64,000 nt of DNA from Haloplanus aerogenes. Its GTDB lineage: Archaea > Halobacteriota > Halobacteria > Halobacteriales > Haloferacaceae. The stretch lies in the NCBI RefSeq assembly GCF_003856835.1, contig NZ_CP034145.1:62001-126000 (forward strand), read 5' to 3'. Shown here one piece after another: positions 25,967-34,169 of the stretch; the stretch's first letter is position 1, and each line of letters opens with the position of its first letter. The translations under genes and the position numbers were made by a program. A model generated the notes under the pieces. The model made no database searches. It saw only the letters and a list, made by a program, of their open reading frames with translations, and was not told the DNA's origin.

Positions 25967-27106
25967 ATGCAACGAATCCTCATCGTCGGTGGCGGCACCG
26001 GCGGCACGGTACTGGCGAATCGCCTCTCGAAGAAACTCGGCGACGAGATAGATGCGGGCGAGGTAGAGGTGCGACTGGTCAACGACGGCCCGAACCACGT
26101 CTACAAGCCGGTCTACCTCTACGTCGCGTTCGGTCAGCGAGAGCCCGACGACGCGCTCCGACCGCTGTCGGACCTCGTGAACTCCCGAGTCACCCTCGAC
26201 GTCGACCGGGTGACCGACGTCGACACCGACGCGAAACGGGTGACGCGCCGCGACGGCGGCGAACTCGACTACGACTACCTCGTGTTGGCGACGGGCGCGA
26301 CCCTCGTTCCCGAGGAGACGCCCGGCCTCGTCGAAGGTGGCCACCACTTCTACGGCCCGGAGGGGGCCGCGGCCCTCCGCGACACCCTCGCGGACTTCGA
26401 GGGCGGGCGCGTCGTCCTCAGCGTCGTCGGGACGCCGCACATGTGCCCCGCCGCCCCCATCGAGTTCACCCTGATGGTCGACGACTGGTTCCGCGAACGT
26501 GGGATGCGCGACGAGGTAGAAGTCCACTACACCTACCCGATCATGCGCCTCCACGGCAAGCAGTCCATCTCGGACTGGGCCGAACCCCGCTTCGCGGACC
26601 GCGACATCGAGACGCACACCTTCTTCAACGTCGAAGAGGTCGACCCCGAGGCGCAGACGCTCCACACGGTCGAGGGCGAATCCCTCGATTACGACCTGTT
26701 GGTCGCCATCCCGCCCCACCGCGGCGACGACCTGATCGTCGAGTCGGGACTCGGCGACGACGGCTGGGTCGAGGTGGACCGCAACACCCTCGAAGCGGCC
26801 GCCGCGGAGGACGTGTACGCCATCGGCGACACGGCGGCCGCTCCCGCACCGAAAGCGGGGAGCGTCGCCCACTACGAGGCGGGCGTCGTCGCGGAGCGAC
26901 TGGCCTCGTCGGTCCACGGTCACGTCCCGACGGCGACGTACCACGGCAAGACCATCTGCTTCATGGAGGCCGGGATGGACGACGCCACCTACGTCTCCTT
27001 CGACTACGAGAACGAACCCGTGATGCGCGACGAGAACAAGTTCGTCCACTGGGCAAAACTCGCGTACAACGAGTCCTACTGGCTCACCGCGAGGGGGCTC
27101 CTGTGA
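25967..27106 (+). CDS. Sulfide:quinone oxidoreductase-like flavoprotein
   Basis: A 379-residue FAD-dependent disulfide oxidoreductase of the SQR type. FAD-binding GGGTGGTVLANRL is at 8-20, the ATG motif LVLATGATLVP at about 106-116, and the second FAD motif YAIGDTAAAP at about 284-293. Two Cys that could form the SQR redox pair are C160 (GTPHMCPAAP) and C331 (KTICFMEAG). It would oxidise sulfide to persulfide or polysulfide and pass electrons to menaquinone at the membrane face. The neighbours TusA and DUF1641 support a sulfur role. Confidence 0.88.
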   Translation: MQRILIVGGGTGGTVLANRLSKKLGDEIDAGEVEVRLVNDGPNHVYKPVYLYVAFGQREPDDALRPLSDLVNSRVTLDVDRVTDVDTDAKRVTRRDGGELDYDYLVLATGATLVPEETPGLVEGGHHFYGPEGAAALRDTLADFEGGRVVLSVVGTPHMCPAAPIEFTLMVDDWFRERGMRDEVEVHYTYPIMRLHGKQSISDWAEPRFADRDIETHTFFNVEEVDPEAQTLHTVEGESLDYDLLVAIPPHRGDDLIVESGLGDDGWVEVDRNTLEAAAAEDVYAIGDTAAAPAPKAGSVAHYEAGVVAERLASSVHGHVPTATYHGKTICFMEAGMDDATYVSFDYENEPVMRDENKFVHWAKLAYNESYWLTARGLL

Positions 27107-27115
27107 GGTGGGTCG

Positions 27116-27733
27116 ATGAGTGACACCGATCAAGAGGAACTCGAACGTGTCATCGCGGAGAATCCCGAGACGGTCGCTCGCTTCGTCGACCACCTCGACG
27201 CGGTGAACGAACTCCTCGACGTGGTGGAGCTCGGCGGCGACGCGCTGGACGACGAGATGGTCGCCTCACTCGCGGGGACGGCGACGACGCTGGCAGAAGC
27301 GGGCGACGGCCTCGCCACCGACGAGACGGTCCGCCTCGCGGACACCGTCGGTGAGAACGCCGACGACCTGAACGACGCGCTGGAGTCGTTGCTCGCCCTG
27401 CAACGGTCGGGGACGCTCGCTGATCTCGTCGCCGTCGCCGACGTCGTCGCCCTCGGTGCGGACGCCATGGACGACGAGATGGTGTCGTCGCTCGCGGCGA
27501 CGGGCAGTTCGCTCGGCGAAGTCGCGGACGAGGCGTCGGACCCCGACACCGTCCGCGGGATGCGGACGCTCCTGCGCGCGATGGGCCACGCGGGCGACTC
27601 CGACGTCGACTACGCGCCGGTCGGTGCGGTCGGACTCCTGCGTGCGCTCCGGGATCCGGAGGTCAAACACGGGATGGCCTTCCTCGTCGGACTGGCGCGA
27701 GGGATCGGGCGAGAAATAGACGAAACGGCCTGA
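27116..27733 (+). CDS. DUF1641 domain protein
   Basis: A 205-residue acidic protein containing the DUF1641 pattern VDYAPVGAVGLLRALRDPEVKHGMAFLVGLARGIG at the C terminus and two similar segments (ALDDEMVASLAGTATTLAEA and AMDDEMVSSLAATGSSLGEV). DUF1641 proteins commonly stand next to SQR or formate dehydrogenase-like oxidoreductases. The internal repeat of about 100 residues suggests domain duplication. Function unknown; it is third in the tusA-SQR operon. Confidence 0.85.
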   Translation: MSDTDQEELERVIAENPETVARFVDHLDAVNELLDVVELGGDALDDEMVASLAGTATTLAEAGDGLATDETVRLADTVGENADDLNDALESLLALQRSGTLADLVAVADVVALGADAMDDEMVSSLAATGSSLGEVADEASDPDTVRGMRTLLRAMGHAGDSDVDYAPVGAVGLLRALRDPEVKHGMAFLVGLARGIGREIDETA

Positions 27734-27776
27734 ACTGCCTCGGGAACCGTCACGACAGTGCGCCGCCGGTAGACGG

Positions 27777-28196
27777 CTACTCCTCGGTCGTGGTCTCTTC
27801 GATCTCTAGCTCCCCGTCGTGGATCTTCGCGCCATCCTGTACGACCTTCTCCGCGAGGACGGCACACTTGATCCGCATGGGACTGATGTCGACGCCGAGC
27901 ATCTCCACCACGTCGTCGGTGTCCATCTCGGCCAGTTCGTCGAGCGTCGTGCCGGGGAGCTGCTGGGTGAGCATGCTGGCGCTCGCCTGACTGATCGCAC
28001 AGCCGTCGCCGGAGAAGCTGACGTACTCGATGGTCTCGCCGTCGTCGTCGAGGCGGACGTCCATCCGGATGGTGTCGCCACACGACGGATTCTCGCCGAC
28101 GTGAGAGAACGTGGGGTCCTCGAGTTCCCCGTGATTCCGGGGGTTCTTGTAGTGATCGAGGATCTGCTGTCGGTACATATCCGAGCCCATTCCCAT
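27777..28196 (-). CDS. Fe-S cluster assembly scaffold, SufU/IscU family
   Basis: A 139-residue scaffold with three conserved Cys: C39 in NPSCGD (Asp41 follows), C66 in GDGCAISQAS and C111 in RIKCAVL. The 19-residue insertion between the second and third Cys that marks SufU is present (AEMDTDDVVEMLGVDIS). It assembles or transfers sulfur for iron-sulfur clusters used by proteins such as lipoyl synthase. The ATG at 28196 is chosen; upstream in-frame starts extend past the gap. Confidence 0.92.
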   Translation of the reverse strand: MGMGSDMYRQQILDHYKNPRNHGELEDPTFSHVGENPSCGDTIRMDVRLDDDGETIEYVSFSGDGCAISQASASMLTQQLPGTTLDELAEMDTDDVVEMLGVDISPMRIKCAVLAEKVVQDGAKIHDGELEIEETTTEE

Positions 28197-28288
28197 AGTT
28201 GCGTCCGGGTAGGGTACTGCCGAGTAAAAGGATTCCGTTGCGGCGAACCGAGCGACGGGTTTTCCCCATCGAGCATCAACCATGTGAC

Positions 28289-30004
28289 ATGGCAACGCTC
28301 GACGAGGTAGCACGGACGGTCCTTCGCGAGCGGTATCTCCGGCAGGACGAAGCGGGTACCGTGATCGAAACGCCCGACGAGCTCTTTCGTCGTGTGGCGG
28401 ACGCCGTCGCAGCGGCGGAAGACGACGATGTGGAGGGGACGGCGGATCGCTTCTACGACGCGCTCTCGGCGCTTGAGTTCCTGCCCAACTCGCCGACGCT
28501 GATGAACGCCGGGACGGACCTACACCAGCTGGCGGCGTGTTTCGTCCTGCCGATCGAGGACTCGCTGGTGTCGATATTCGAGACGTTGAAACGGACCGCG
28601 CTGATCCACCAGAGCGGCGGCGGCACGGGGTTTTCGTTCTCGAAGATCCGCCCCGTGGGCGACGTGGTGGCGAAAACGGGTGGCGTCGCCAGCGGGCCGG
28701 TGAGTTTCATGCGCATCTTCGACGTGGCGACTGAACAGATCAAACAGGGCGGCCGCCGCCGCGGGGCGAACATGGGCGTCCTCGACGCCTCTCACCCGGA
28801 CGTGCGGGCGTTCGTGACGGCCAAGCACGAAGCGGACGCGTTCCGGAACTTCAACCTCTCGGTGGCTACCGACGCGGCGTTCTGGGACGCCGTCGAGAGC
28901 GGCGAGCCGTACGATCTGGTCAACCCGCGGACGGGTGAAACTGTCGACCGGGTGGACGCCGACGCGATCCTCGACCTGATCGCCGAACTCGCGTGGGCGA
29001 CGGGCGATCCCGGCCTGCTCTTTCTCGACGAGATCAACACCCACAACCCGACGCCCGCGCTCGGCCGGATCGAGGCGACGAACCCCTGTGGAGAGGTGCC
29101 CCTGCTCCCCTACGAGGCCTGCATTCTCGGTTCGGTCAACCTCGGCGAGATGACCGACGGCGACAAAATCGATCGGGAGAAACTGGCACGTACCGTTCGT
29201 CTGGGAGTCCGCTTCCTCGACGATGCGCTCGATGTCTCGACGTTTCCGGTGGCCGACATCGAGCGTGCCGTCTCCCGCACCCGAAAAGTCGGGGTGGGAG
29301 TCATGGGATTTCACGACATGCTCGTCGATATCGGCGTCGCGTACGACAGCGACGAGGCCGTCGCCGTCGCCGACGAAGTGATGCAACTCGTCTCGGAGAC
29401 GGCGTGGGAGACATCACGGCGCCTCGCCGAGGAGCGTGGCCCCTTCCCGGTGTGGTCGGAGTCGGTCTTCGACGATCCCGTCCGTAATGCGACGACCACG
29501 ACCATCGCGCCGACGGGCACCATCTCGATGATCGCCGGAGCGACGGCCGGCATCGAACCCATCTACAACGTCGTCTACGAGAAGCAGGTCCTCGGCGGGC
29601 TGGAGATGGTGAACGACCGGTTCGTCGAGATAGCGAAGGCACGCGGCTTCTACGACGAGGATCTGCTGACCGATCTCAAGGACCGAACGTCGATTCAGGA
29701 CGTGGACGCGATTCCCGCGGACGTGAAACGTCTCTTCCAGACGGCACACGACGTACCCCCGGAACGACACGTCGCAGTGCAGGCCGCATTCCAGCACCAC
29801 GTCGACAACGCGGTCAGCAAGACGGTGAATCTCCCGTCAGACGCCAGCGTCGACGACGTGCGGACGGTGTTCCTCGCGGCGAGAGATCAGGGGTTGAAAG
29901 GGATCACGGTCTTCCGGAGCGGCGCACGTCCGGAGCAAGTGCTGGGCGACGATCCGTTGAAAGAAGAGTGTGTCGGCGAGTGCGAGTACGCCGGGAGGGA
30001 GTGA
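28289..30004 (+). CDS. nrdJ: Adenosylcobalamin-dependent (class II) ribonucleotide reductase, short form
   Basis: A 571-residue class II RNR that makes deoxyribonucleotides with a cobalamin-generated thiyl radical. Features: LAACFVLPIED with redox Cys84, ALIHQSGGGTGFSFSKIRP, active-site NPCGE (265-269; thiyl Cys267, Glu269), and C-terminal CVGEC Cys pair for reductant exchange. It lacks the N-terminal ATP-cone and is about half the length of the long archaeal forms (close to 1000 residues). The ATG at 28289 is 93 bp from the divergent scaffold gene. A second RNR may exist elsewhere. Confidence 0.92.
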   Translation: MATLDEVARTVLRERYLRQDEAGTVIETPDELFRRVADAVAAAEDDDVEGTADRFYDALSALEFLPNSPTLMNAGTDLHQLAACFVLPIEDSLVSIFETLKRTALIHQSGGGTGFSFSKIRPVGDVVAKTGGVASGPVSFMRIFDVATEQIKQGGRRRGANMGVLDASHPDVRAFVTAKHEADAFRNFNLSVATDAAFWDAVESGEPYDLVNPRTGETVDRVDADAILDLIAELAWATGDPGLLFLDEINTHNPTPALGRIEATNPCGEVPLLPYEACILGSVNLGEMTDGDKIDREKLARTVRLGVRFLDDALDVSTFPVADIERAVSRTRKVGVGVMGFHDMLVDIGVAYDSDEAVAVADEVMQLVSETAWETSRRLAEERGPFPVWSESVFDDPVRNATTTTIAPTGTISMIAGATAGIEPIYNVVYEKQVLGGLEMVNDRFVEIAKARGFYDEDLLTDLKDRTSIQDVDAIPADVKRLFQTAHDVPPERHVAVQAAFQHHVDNAVSKTVNLPSDASVDDVRTVFLAARDQGLKGITVFRSGARPEQVLGDDPLKEECVGECEYAGRE

Positions 30005-30013
30005 CCGATCGGA

Positions 30014-30997
30014 TCAGGCCGCGACTGCGCCCATCTGCTCGTACGCGTTGAGAAGTTCGCGGTAGCGGTTGCGGATAGTCACTTCCGAGATGTCGGCCAC
30101 CTCGCTGACTTCCTGCTGGGTGACCTGCTCGTTGGTGAGCAGGGGGGCAGCGTAGACGGCGGCGGCCGCGAGGCCGACCGGGTTCTTACCGCTGTGGATG
30201 CCCTGTTCCTTGGCGGCGTCGAGCATCTCGCGGGCGAGGCGTTCGGCCTCGTCCGAGAGGTCGAGTTCCGACGCGAACCGGGTGACGTAGCTCACCGGAT
30301 CGGCCGGGGCGACTTCGAGGTTGAGTTCCCGCACCACGTAGCGGTAGGTGCGTTTGAACTCCTCCTCGTCGACGCGGCTGACGCGGGCCACCTCGTCGAT
30401 GGTCCGGGGGACGCCGGCCTGTCGGGCCGCGGCGTAGAGCGCGCTGGTCGCGACGCCCTCGATCGAACGGCCGGGCAGGAGGTCGTCCTCCAGCGCCCGT
30501 CGGTAGATGACAGACGCGGTCTCGCGGACCGTCTCGGGGAGGCCGAGCGCCGAGGCCATGCGATCGATTTCGCCGAGCGCCTGCCGCAGGTTGCGCTCCT
30601 GGTGGTCGCGGGTCTGGAACCGGCGGTTCCAGGTGCGCAGACGCTGCATCTTCTGGCGCTGGTCGGCCGAGAGCGTGTTGCCGTAGGCGTCCTTGTTCTG
30701 CCAGTCGATGGTGGTCGACAGACCCTTGTCGTGCATCATATTCGTCGTCGGCGATCCGACGCGGGCCTTCTCGTCGCGTTCGCGCGAGTCGAAAGCGCGC
30801 CACTCGGGACCGCGGTCGATGCCGTCCGCCTCGACGACGAGGCCACACTCGCTACAGGCCGTCTCGCCGTGTTCCTCGTCGGTCACGAGCGCACCGCCAC
30901 ACTCGGGACAGACGTGTTCCTGTTCGGTCTCCGCCGTCGATTCCTCCCGTTCGTCGAGTGCCGTCTCGCTGGCCGTCCATACGTGTGTTTCAGTCAT
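30014..30997 (-). CDS. tfb: Transcription initiation factor B (TFB)
   Basis: A 327-residue TFIIB homolog. The N-terminal zinc ribbon (CPEC...CSEC at about 30-55) is followed by the B-finger (about 60-110) and two cyclin-fold repeats (about 125-215 and 220-315), with YRRALEDDLLPGRSIEGVATSALYAAAR in the first. It recruits RNA polymerase to TATA/BRE promoters with TBP. Haloarchaea have several TFB paralogs; which one this is cannot be told. The convergent nrdJ gene ends 9 bp away. The upstream region carries a TATA box, a palindrome and an ACTTGGTTAA element. Confidence 0.95.
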   Translation of the reverse strand: MTETHVWTASETALDEREESTAETEQEHVCPECGGALVTDEEHGETACSECGLVVEADGIDRGPEWRAFDSRERDEKARVGSPTTNMMHDKGLSTTIDWQNKDAYGNTLSADQRQKMQRLRTWNRRFQTRDHQERNLRQALGEIDRMASALGLPETVRETASVIYRRALEDDLLPGRSIEGVATSALYAAARQAGVPRTIDEVARVSRVDEEEFKRTYRYVVRELNLEVAPADPVSYVTRFASELDLSDEAERLAREMLDAAKEQGIHSGKNPVGLAAAAVYAAPLLTNEQVTQQEVSEVADISEVTIRNRYRELLNAYEQMGAVAA

Positions 30998-31052
30998 GAT
31001 GAGGGGTGGACGCCACTGCCAACTGAGCGGGGGGACCAGTCGGGTGGCGCTT

Positions 31053-31120
31053 CTTAACCAAGTGTAAGGCCGATAAGCTTATAAATGTTTCGCTGAATCC
31101 GCCGTGGGAATATATACCCA
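31053..31120 (-). promoter_or_regulatory. TFB promoter: TATA box, near-palindrome and start-site element
   Basis: On the minus strand, reading toward the TFB gene: near-palindrome TGGGTATATATTCCCA (31120-31105, 7 of 8 pairs), TATA TTTATAAG (31085-31078), 14 bp, then ACTTGGTTAAG (31063-31053) at the expected start point. This leaves a leader of about 57 nt. The surrounding 30998-31263 (about 265 bp) is the longest gene-free stretch of the window and is AT-rich from 31075 to 31195; I see no further gene in it. Confidence 0.6.
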
Positions 31121-31263
31121 TCGAAATATACAACAATAATTACTGACATATCCGGCGCCGAGTCGTTCTATAGCATATAACTACTTTGGTCATCGCACAC
31201 ACGGACCGAACCCGTGGCTGGGGGAGTCGGAACGAGAGAAATGGCGGCGTGAGCGCGAGTCGA

Positions 31264-32007
31264 CTAGTCGCTCTGAATCCGCGGTGCGAGCATGAAGGTC
31301 ACGTTACCCAGCCCTTCGGCGAACTCGTAGTGGAGTTTCACCGGGAACTCCTCGCCCAGTTCGATGGTCACCTCGGCGTCGCCGGGGATGGCCTTGTTCA
31401 TATCCTTGAGGTAATCGAGCGAGAACAGCGAGTCCGCGGGACCGGCCTCCAGATCGATGAGGTCGTTGGGGCCCATCTCGAAATCCACGTCGTCGGTGTC
31501 GCCTTCGGCTTCGATGTGGAACGTCTCGGCGTCCTCGTCGACGCGGAGGTTGATGTGATCGGACACCATGTCGGCGGCCGTGATCCCGCGGTCGAGCTGG
31601 TTGCCTTCGACGACGATCCGAGCCGGCAGGTCGAGGTCGGGGATGTCCGGCTCCTGGCGGATCGAGTCGGGATCGATGAGCGCCAGCGTGTAGGAGAGCC
31701 CGTCGATCCGGATGTGGAGCTTTCGCGTCTCCTCGTCGAGTTCGAGATGGACCAGGTCGCCGGCGTTGCCCATACCGGCGATGTCCTCCAGTCGTGCGAG
31801 GTTGACGCCGATGACGCCACCGTCGGCCTCGTAGGATTCGAAGGCGGCCGCATCGAGCGACAGATCGACCATCCCCACGTTCGCCGGATCGACCGCGCGG
31901 ATCGACAGGCCGTCCTCGTTGAGTCGCACCTTACACTCGTCGACCAACACGCTCACGGAGTCGAGGGCGTCCCGGAGCGTCGACGCGCTCACGATGGCCT
32001 TGAACAT
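31264..32007 (-). CDS. pcn: DNA polymerase sliding clamp (PCNA)
   Basis: A 247-residue PCNA subunit, the usual length. Family segments: [22 protein letters not shown] at the start, the acidic [27 protein letters not shown] region, the interdomain loop near 118-130, and PLKFEF-like C-terminal [24 protein letters not shown]. It forms a homotrimeric ring that tethers polymerases, ligase and FEN1. Very acidic as in other halophilic clamps. The TATA element at 32031-32040 fits a leaderless transcript. Confidence 0.98.
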   Translation of the reverse strand: MFKAIVSASTLRDALDSVSVLVDECKVRLNEDGLSIRAVDPANVGMVDLSLDAAAFESYEADGGVIGVNLARLEDIAGMGNAGDLVHLELDEETRKLHIRIDGLSYTLALIDPDSIRQEPDIPDLDLPARIVVEGNQLDRGITAADMVSDHINLRVDEDAETFHIEAEGDTDDVDFEMGPNDLIDLEAGPADSLFSLDYLKDMNKAIPGDAEVTIELGEEFPVKLHYEFAEGLGNVTFMLAPRIQSD

Positions 32008-32030
32008 GTATCCAGTGGTACGCCCCGGGC

Positions 32031-32040
32031 GTTAAAAATA
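32031..32040 (-). promoter_or_regulatory. PCNA TATA element
   Basis: TATTTTTAAC on the minus strand is centred about 28 bp before the PCNA ATG at 32007, giving an essentially leaderless mRNA. Confidence 0.6.
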
Positions 32041-32100
32041 CCCGCTGTTCGTCGCGGCCGGGCGCGCGGTGGCGCGCGGCCCGGGTCAGCGTTTATCACG

Positions 32101-32136
32101 GATATTACCGTGACGAACGAAACTTGGTTAACCAAG
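32101..32136 (+). promoter_or_regulatory. HTH_10 regulator promoter with 14-bp perfect palindrome
   Basis: GATATTA (32101-32107), 14 bp, then CTTGGTTAACCAAG (32123-32136), a perfect 14-bp palindrome. It overlaps the expected start point, about 47 bp before the ATG at 32183. The left arm ACTTGGTTAA and the 14-bp spacing repeat those of the TFB promoter. A likely dimer-binding operator. Confidence 0.6.
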
Positions 32137-32182
32137 CATACCTGCTATGACCCCCCGTGGACAATTCCCCGACGCACTATCT

Positions 32183-32833
32183 ATGGGTGTCATTGTAGAC
32201 GTACGGATACCGGCCCATCAGTTCGAACTCGGCCGACGCCTGCCGTTTCACGACGGCGACAGCGCCGAACTCGAACGGGTGGGGACGGTGGGGGGCGGCG
32301 ACGTTTCGGTCTTCTCGCTCTCGTGGATGCTTCCGGACGGCTGCGTCGAGAACCCGTTCGTCGACGCGGACGGCTATCGGCTCGAAGTGCTGGAGCCATT
32401 CGACGGCCAGGAACTCTACGTATTGGCGTGGGAACCGACCGCTGACCCGTTCTTCGGGTTGATCGACGACTACGGCGGATCGGTGCGGTGCGGTACCGGC
32501 ACGTCGGACAGCTGGACGTTCGAGACGCGATTCCCTAGCCACGACGCGTTCGCGTCGTTTCGGTCCTCCTGCGAGGCGACCGAGATGGGGGTGGACGTGG
32601 AGCGAGTGTACAACCCTACCAGACGGGGGACCGGCGCCTGGTACGGGTTGACGCCGCGACAGCGCCGAACGCTCGAACTCGCCGTCGAACGGGGATACTA
32701 CGACATCCCCCGGCGGTGTACGACCATCGAACTCGCCGACGAACTCGGGATCTCCGATCAGGCGGTCACCGAACGACTCCGTCGCGGTATCGTGACCTTC
32801 GTCACCAACGCCTTGCTGTTCGAGGAGGGGTGA
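32183..32833 (+). CDS. HTH_10 family (bacterio-opsin activator-type) regulator
   Basis: A 216-residue regulator with an N-terminal haloarchaeal sensor-like domain and a C-terminal HTH_10: YGLTPRQRRTLELAVERGYY at about 155-174 and a recognition region ISDQAVTERLRRGIVTF. The ATG at 32183 (MGVIVDVRIPAHQFEL) matches the usual start of this family; an in-frame ATG at 32147 would place translation inside the palindromic promoter. It is followed by two small genes that may share its operon. Confidence 0.88.
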   Translation: MGVIVDVRIPAHQFELGRRLPFHDGDSAELERVGTVGGGDVSVFSLSWMLPDGCVENPFVDADGYRLEVLEPFDGQELYVLAWEPTADPFFGLIDDYGGSVRCGTGTSDSWTFETRFPSHDAFASFRSSCEATEMGVDVERVYNPTRRGTGAWYGLTPRQRRTLELAVERGYYDIPRRCTTIELADELGISDQAVTERLRRGIVTFVTNALLFEEG

Positions 32834-32841
32834 CAGAGAAC

Positions 32842-32919
32842 ATGACAGTTTTCGTAGTCAACAACTTCATGAATGTTCCCGTCGAACACCTGTTCGCACT
32901 GCAGGGGGGGAGAGTATGA
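32842..32919 (+). CDS. 25-residue peptide gene overlapping a winged-helix gene by ATGA
   Basis: ATG at 32842 begins 9 bp after the HTH_10 stop, with GAGGAGGGGTGA just before it as a strong Shine-Dalgarno region. It encodes MTVFVVNNFMNVPVEHLFAL plus five residues, ending in TGA that overlaps the next ATG (32916) as ATGA. Placement, RBS and overlap support translation. No domain is recognised; it may be a regulatory microprotein or a coupling ORF. Confidence 0.5.
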   Translation: MTVFVVNNFMNVPVEHLFALQGGRV

Positions 32920-33278
32920 CCACATCGAATGTCAATCAGCGTGAAGACACCACAGCCGGCGAATCGAGGGGGAATCGGCGCCGAACGAACGAAGAGCAGC
33001 TCGATGCGGTGTTCGAGGTTCTAGCGGACGCGCGACGACGACGCATCATCCGTATCTTGCGGACACAGGACGGCGACACGGTACCCGTACCGGCGCTCGC
33101 ACAGACGCTCGCCACCCGTGAACCGACCGATCCGGAGCCGGACCAGCTCGTCATCTCGCTCAGACATGTCCACCTGCCGAAACTCGACGCGACCGGTGTG
33201 ATCGAGTACACCGCCGAGCGGTCACAGGTTCGATACTGCGGCCCGTCACTCGTCGAACGACTGCTGGATCAGGTCTGA
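32916..33278 (+). CDS. Winged-helix DNA-binding protein (DUF7344/ArsR-like)
   Basis: A 120-residue protein with a hydrophilic 27-residue N terminus and a winged-helix core: LDAVFEVLADARRRRIIRIL, PVPALAQTLATRE and the wing LDATGVIEYTAERSQVRYCG. This pattern is typical of small haloarchaeal regulators named DUF7344. It overlaps the 25-residue peptide gene by ATGA and follows an HTH_10 regulator, so the three may act as a regulatory unit. Confidence 0.82.
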   Translation: MTTSNVNQREDTTAGESRGNRRRTNEEQLDAVFEVLADARRRRIIRILRTQDGDTVPVPALAQTLATREPTDPEPDQLVISLRHVHLPKLDATGVIEYTAERSQVRYCGPSLVERLLDQV

Positions 33279-33398
33279 GCGTCACGGCGGTCGGGGTGCC
33301 ACCGGATCCGACGTGTCTTTCCGGATCGACCGCGTGTGACCAAGTATGAACGCAGCATCACCAGTTACACGTGTCGCGGAGCGTCGGAGGCCCCAGCC

Positions 33399-34169
33399 AT
33401 GACGGGAAAGGACGAGTACTACAACCGCTCGAAACAGGAGGGGTATCGCGCCCGGTCGGCCTACAAGCTCAAACAGCTCGACGAGGCGGCGAACCTGTTT
33501 TCGCCGGGCGATGCGGTGGTCGACCTCGGCGCCGCGCCCGGTGGGTGGCTTCAGGTCGCCGCCGAGGCGGTCGGTGAGGGAGGCACCGTCGTCGGCGTCG
33601 ACCGCCAGCGCATCCGACCGCTGGACGCCGAGAACGTCGAAACCGTCCGCGGCGACATGACCGAGGAGGCGACGGTCGAGCGCCTCCGAGACGCGGTGGA
33701 TGGGACCGGTATCGACGTCGTCGTCTCCGACATGGCACCGAACATGACCGGGGAGTACAGCGTCGACCACGCACGATCGGTCCACCTCGCCCGACAGGCG
33801 CTCGGCGTCGCCCGGGACCTCCTCGACCCCGGCGGCGACCTCGTCGTCAAGGTGTTCGACGGGCCGGATCTGGCCGACCTCCGGAGCGACATGGAGGAGT
33901 CCTTCGAGTACGTGCGGTCGATCCGGCCGGACGCCTCGCGGGATTCGTCGTCGGAACTCTACCTCGTCGCCAAAGGGTATCTGACCGCGCCGGTGAGCGC
34001 CGGCGACGAACTCACGGTCGAGATTACGGACGAGGGGCGCGAGGGTGACGGCATCGCCCGCGTCGACGACTTCACCGTCTTCGTCCCCGACACCGAGGTG
34101 GGCGAGAAAGTCGCAATTCGGATCGAGGACGTGAAACCGCGGTTCGCGTTCGCGGCGCGGCAGGATTAG
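33399..34169 (+). CDS. rlmE: 23S rRNA uridine-2'-O-methyltransferase RlmE with TRAM domain
   Basis: A 256-residue FtsJ/RrmJ-type methyltransferase. YNRSKQEGYRARSAYKLKQL at the start, SAM-binding VVDLGAAPGGWLQVA (about 43-57), SDMAPNMTGEYSVDHARS with the catalytic Asp, and a Lys in LVVKVFDG are as in RlmE. Residues about 200-256 form a TRAM domain (RNA-binding), the archaeal arrangement. It methylates a uridine of the 23S rRNA A-loop. The ATG at 33399 is chosen (MTGKDEYYNRSK). Confidence 0.95.
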   Translation: MTGKDEYYNRSKQEGYRARSAYKLKQLDEAANLFSPGDAVVDLGAAPGGWLQVAAEAVGEGGTVVGVDRQRIRPLDAENVETVRGDMTEEATVERLRDAVDGTGIDVVVSDMAPNMTGEYSVDHARSVHLARQALGVARDLLDPGGDLVVKVFDGPDLADLRSDMEESFEYVRSIRPDASRDSSSELYLVAKGYLTAPVSAGDELTVEITDEGREGDGIARVDDFTVFVPDTEVGEKVAIRIEDVKPRFAFAARQD

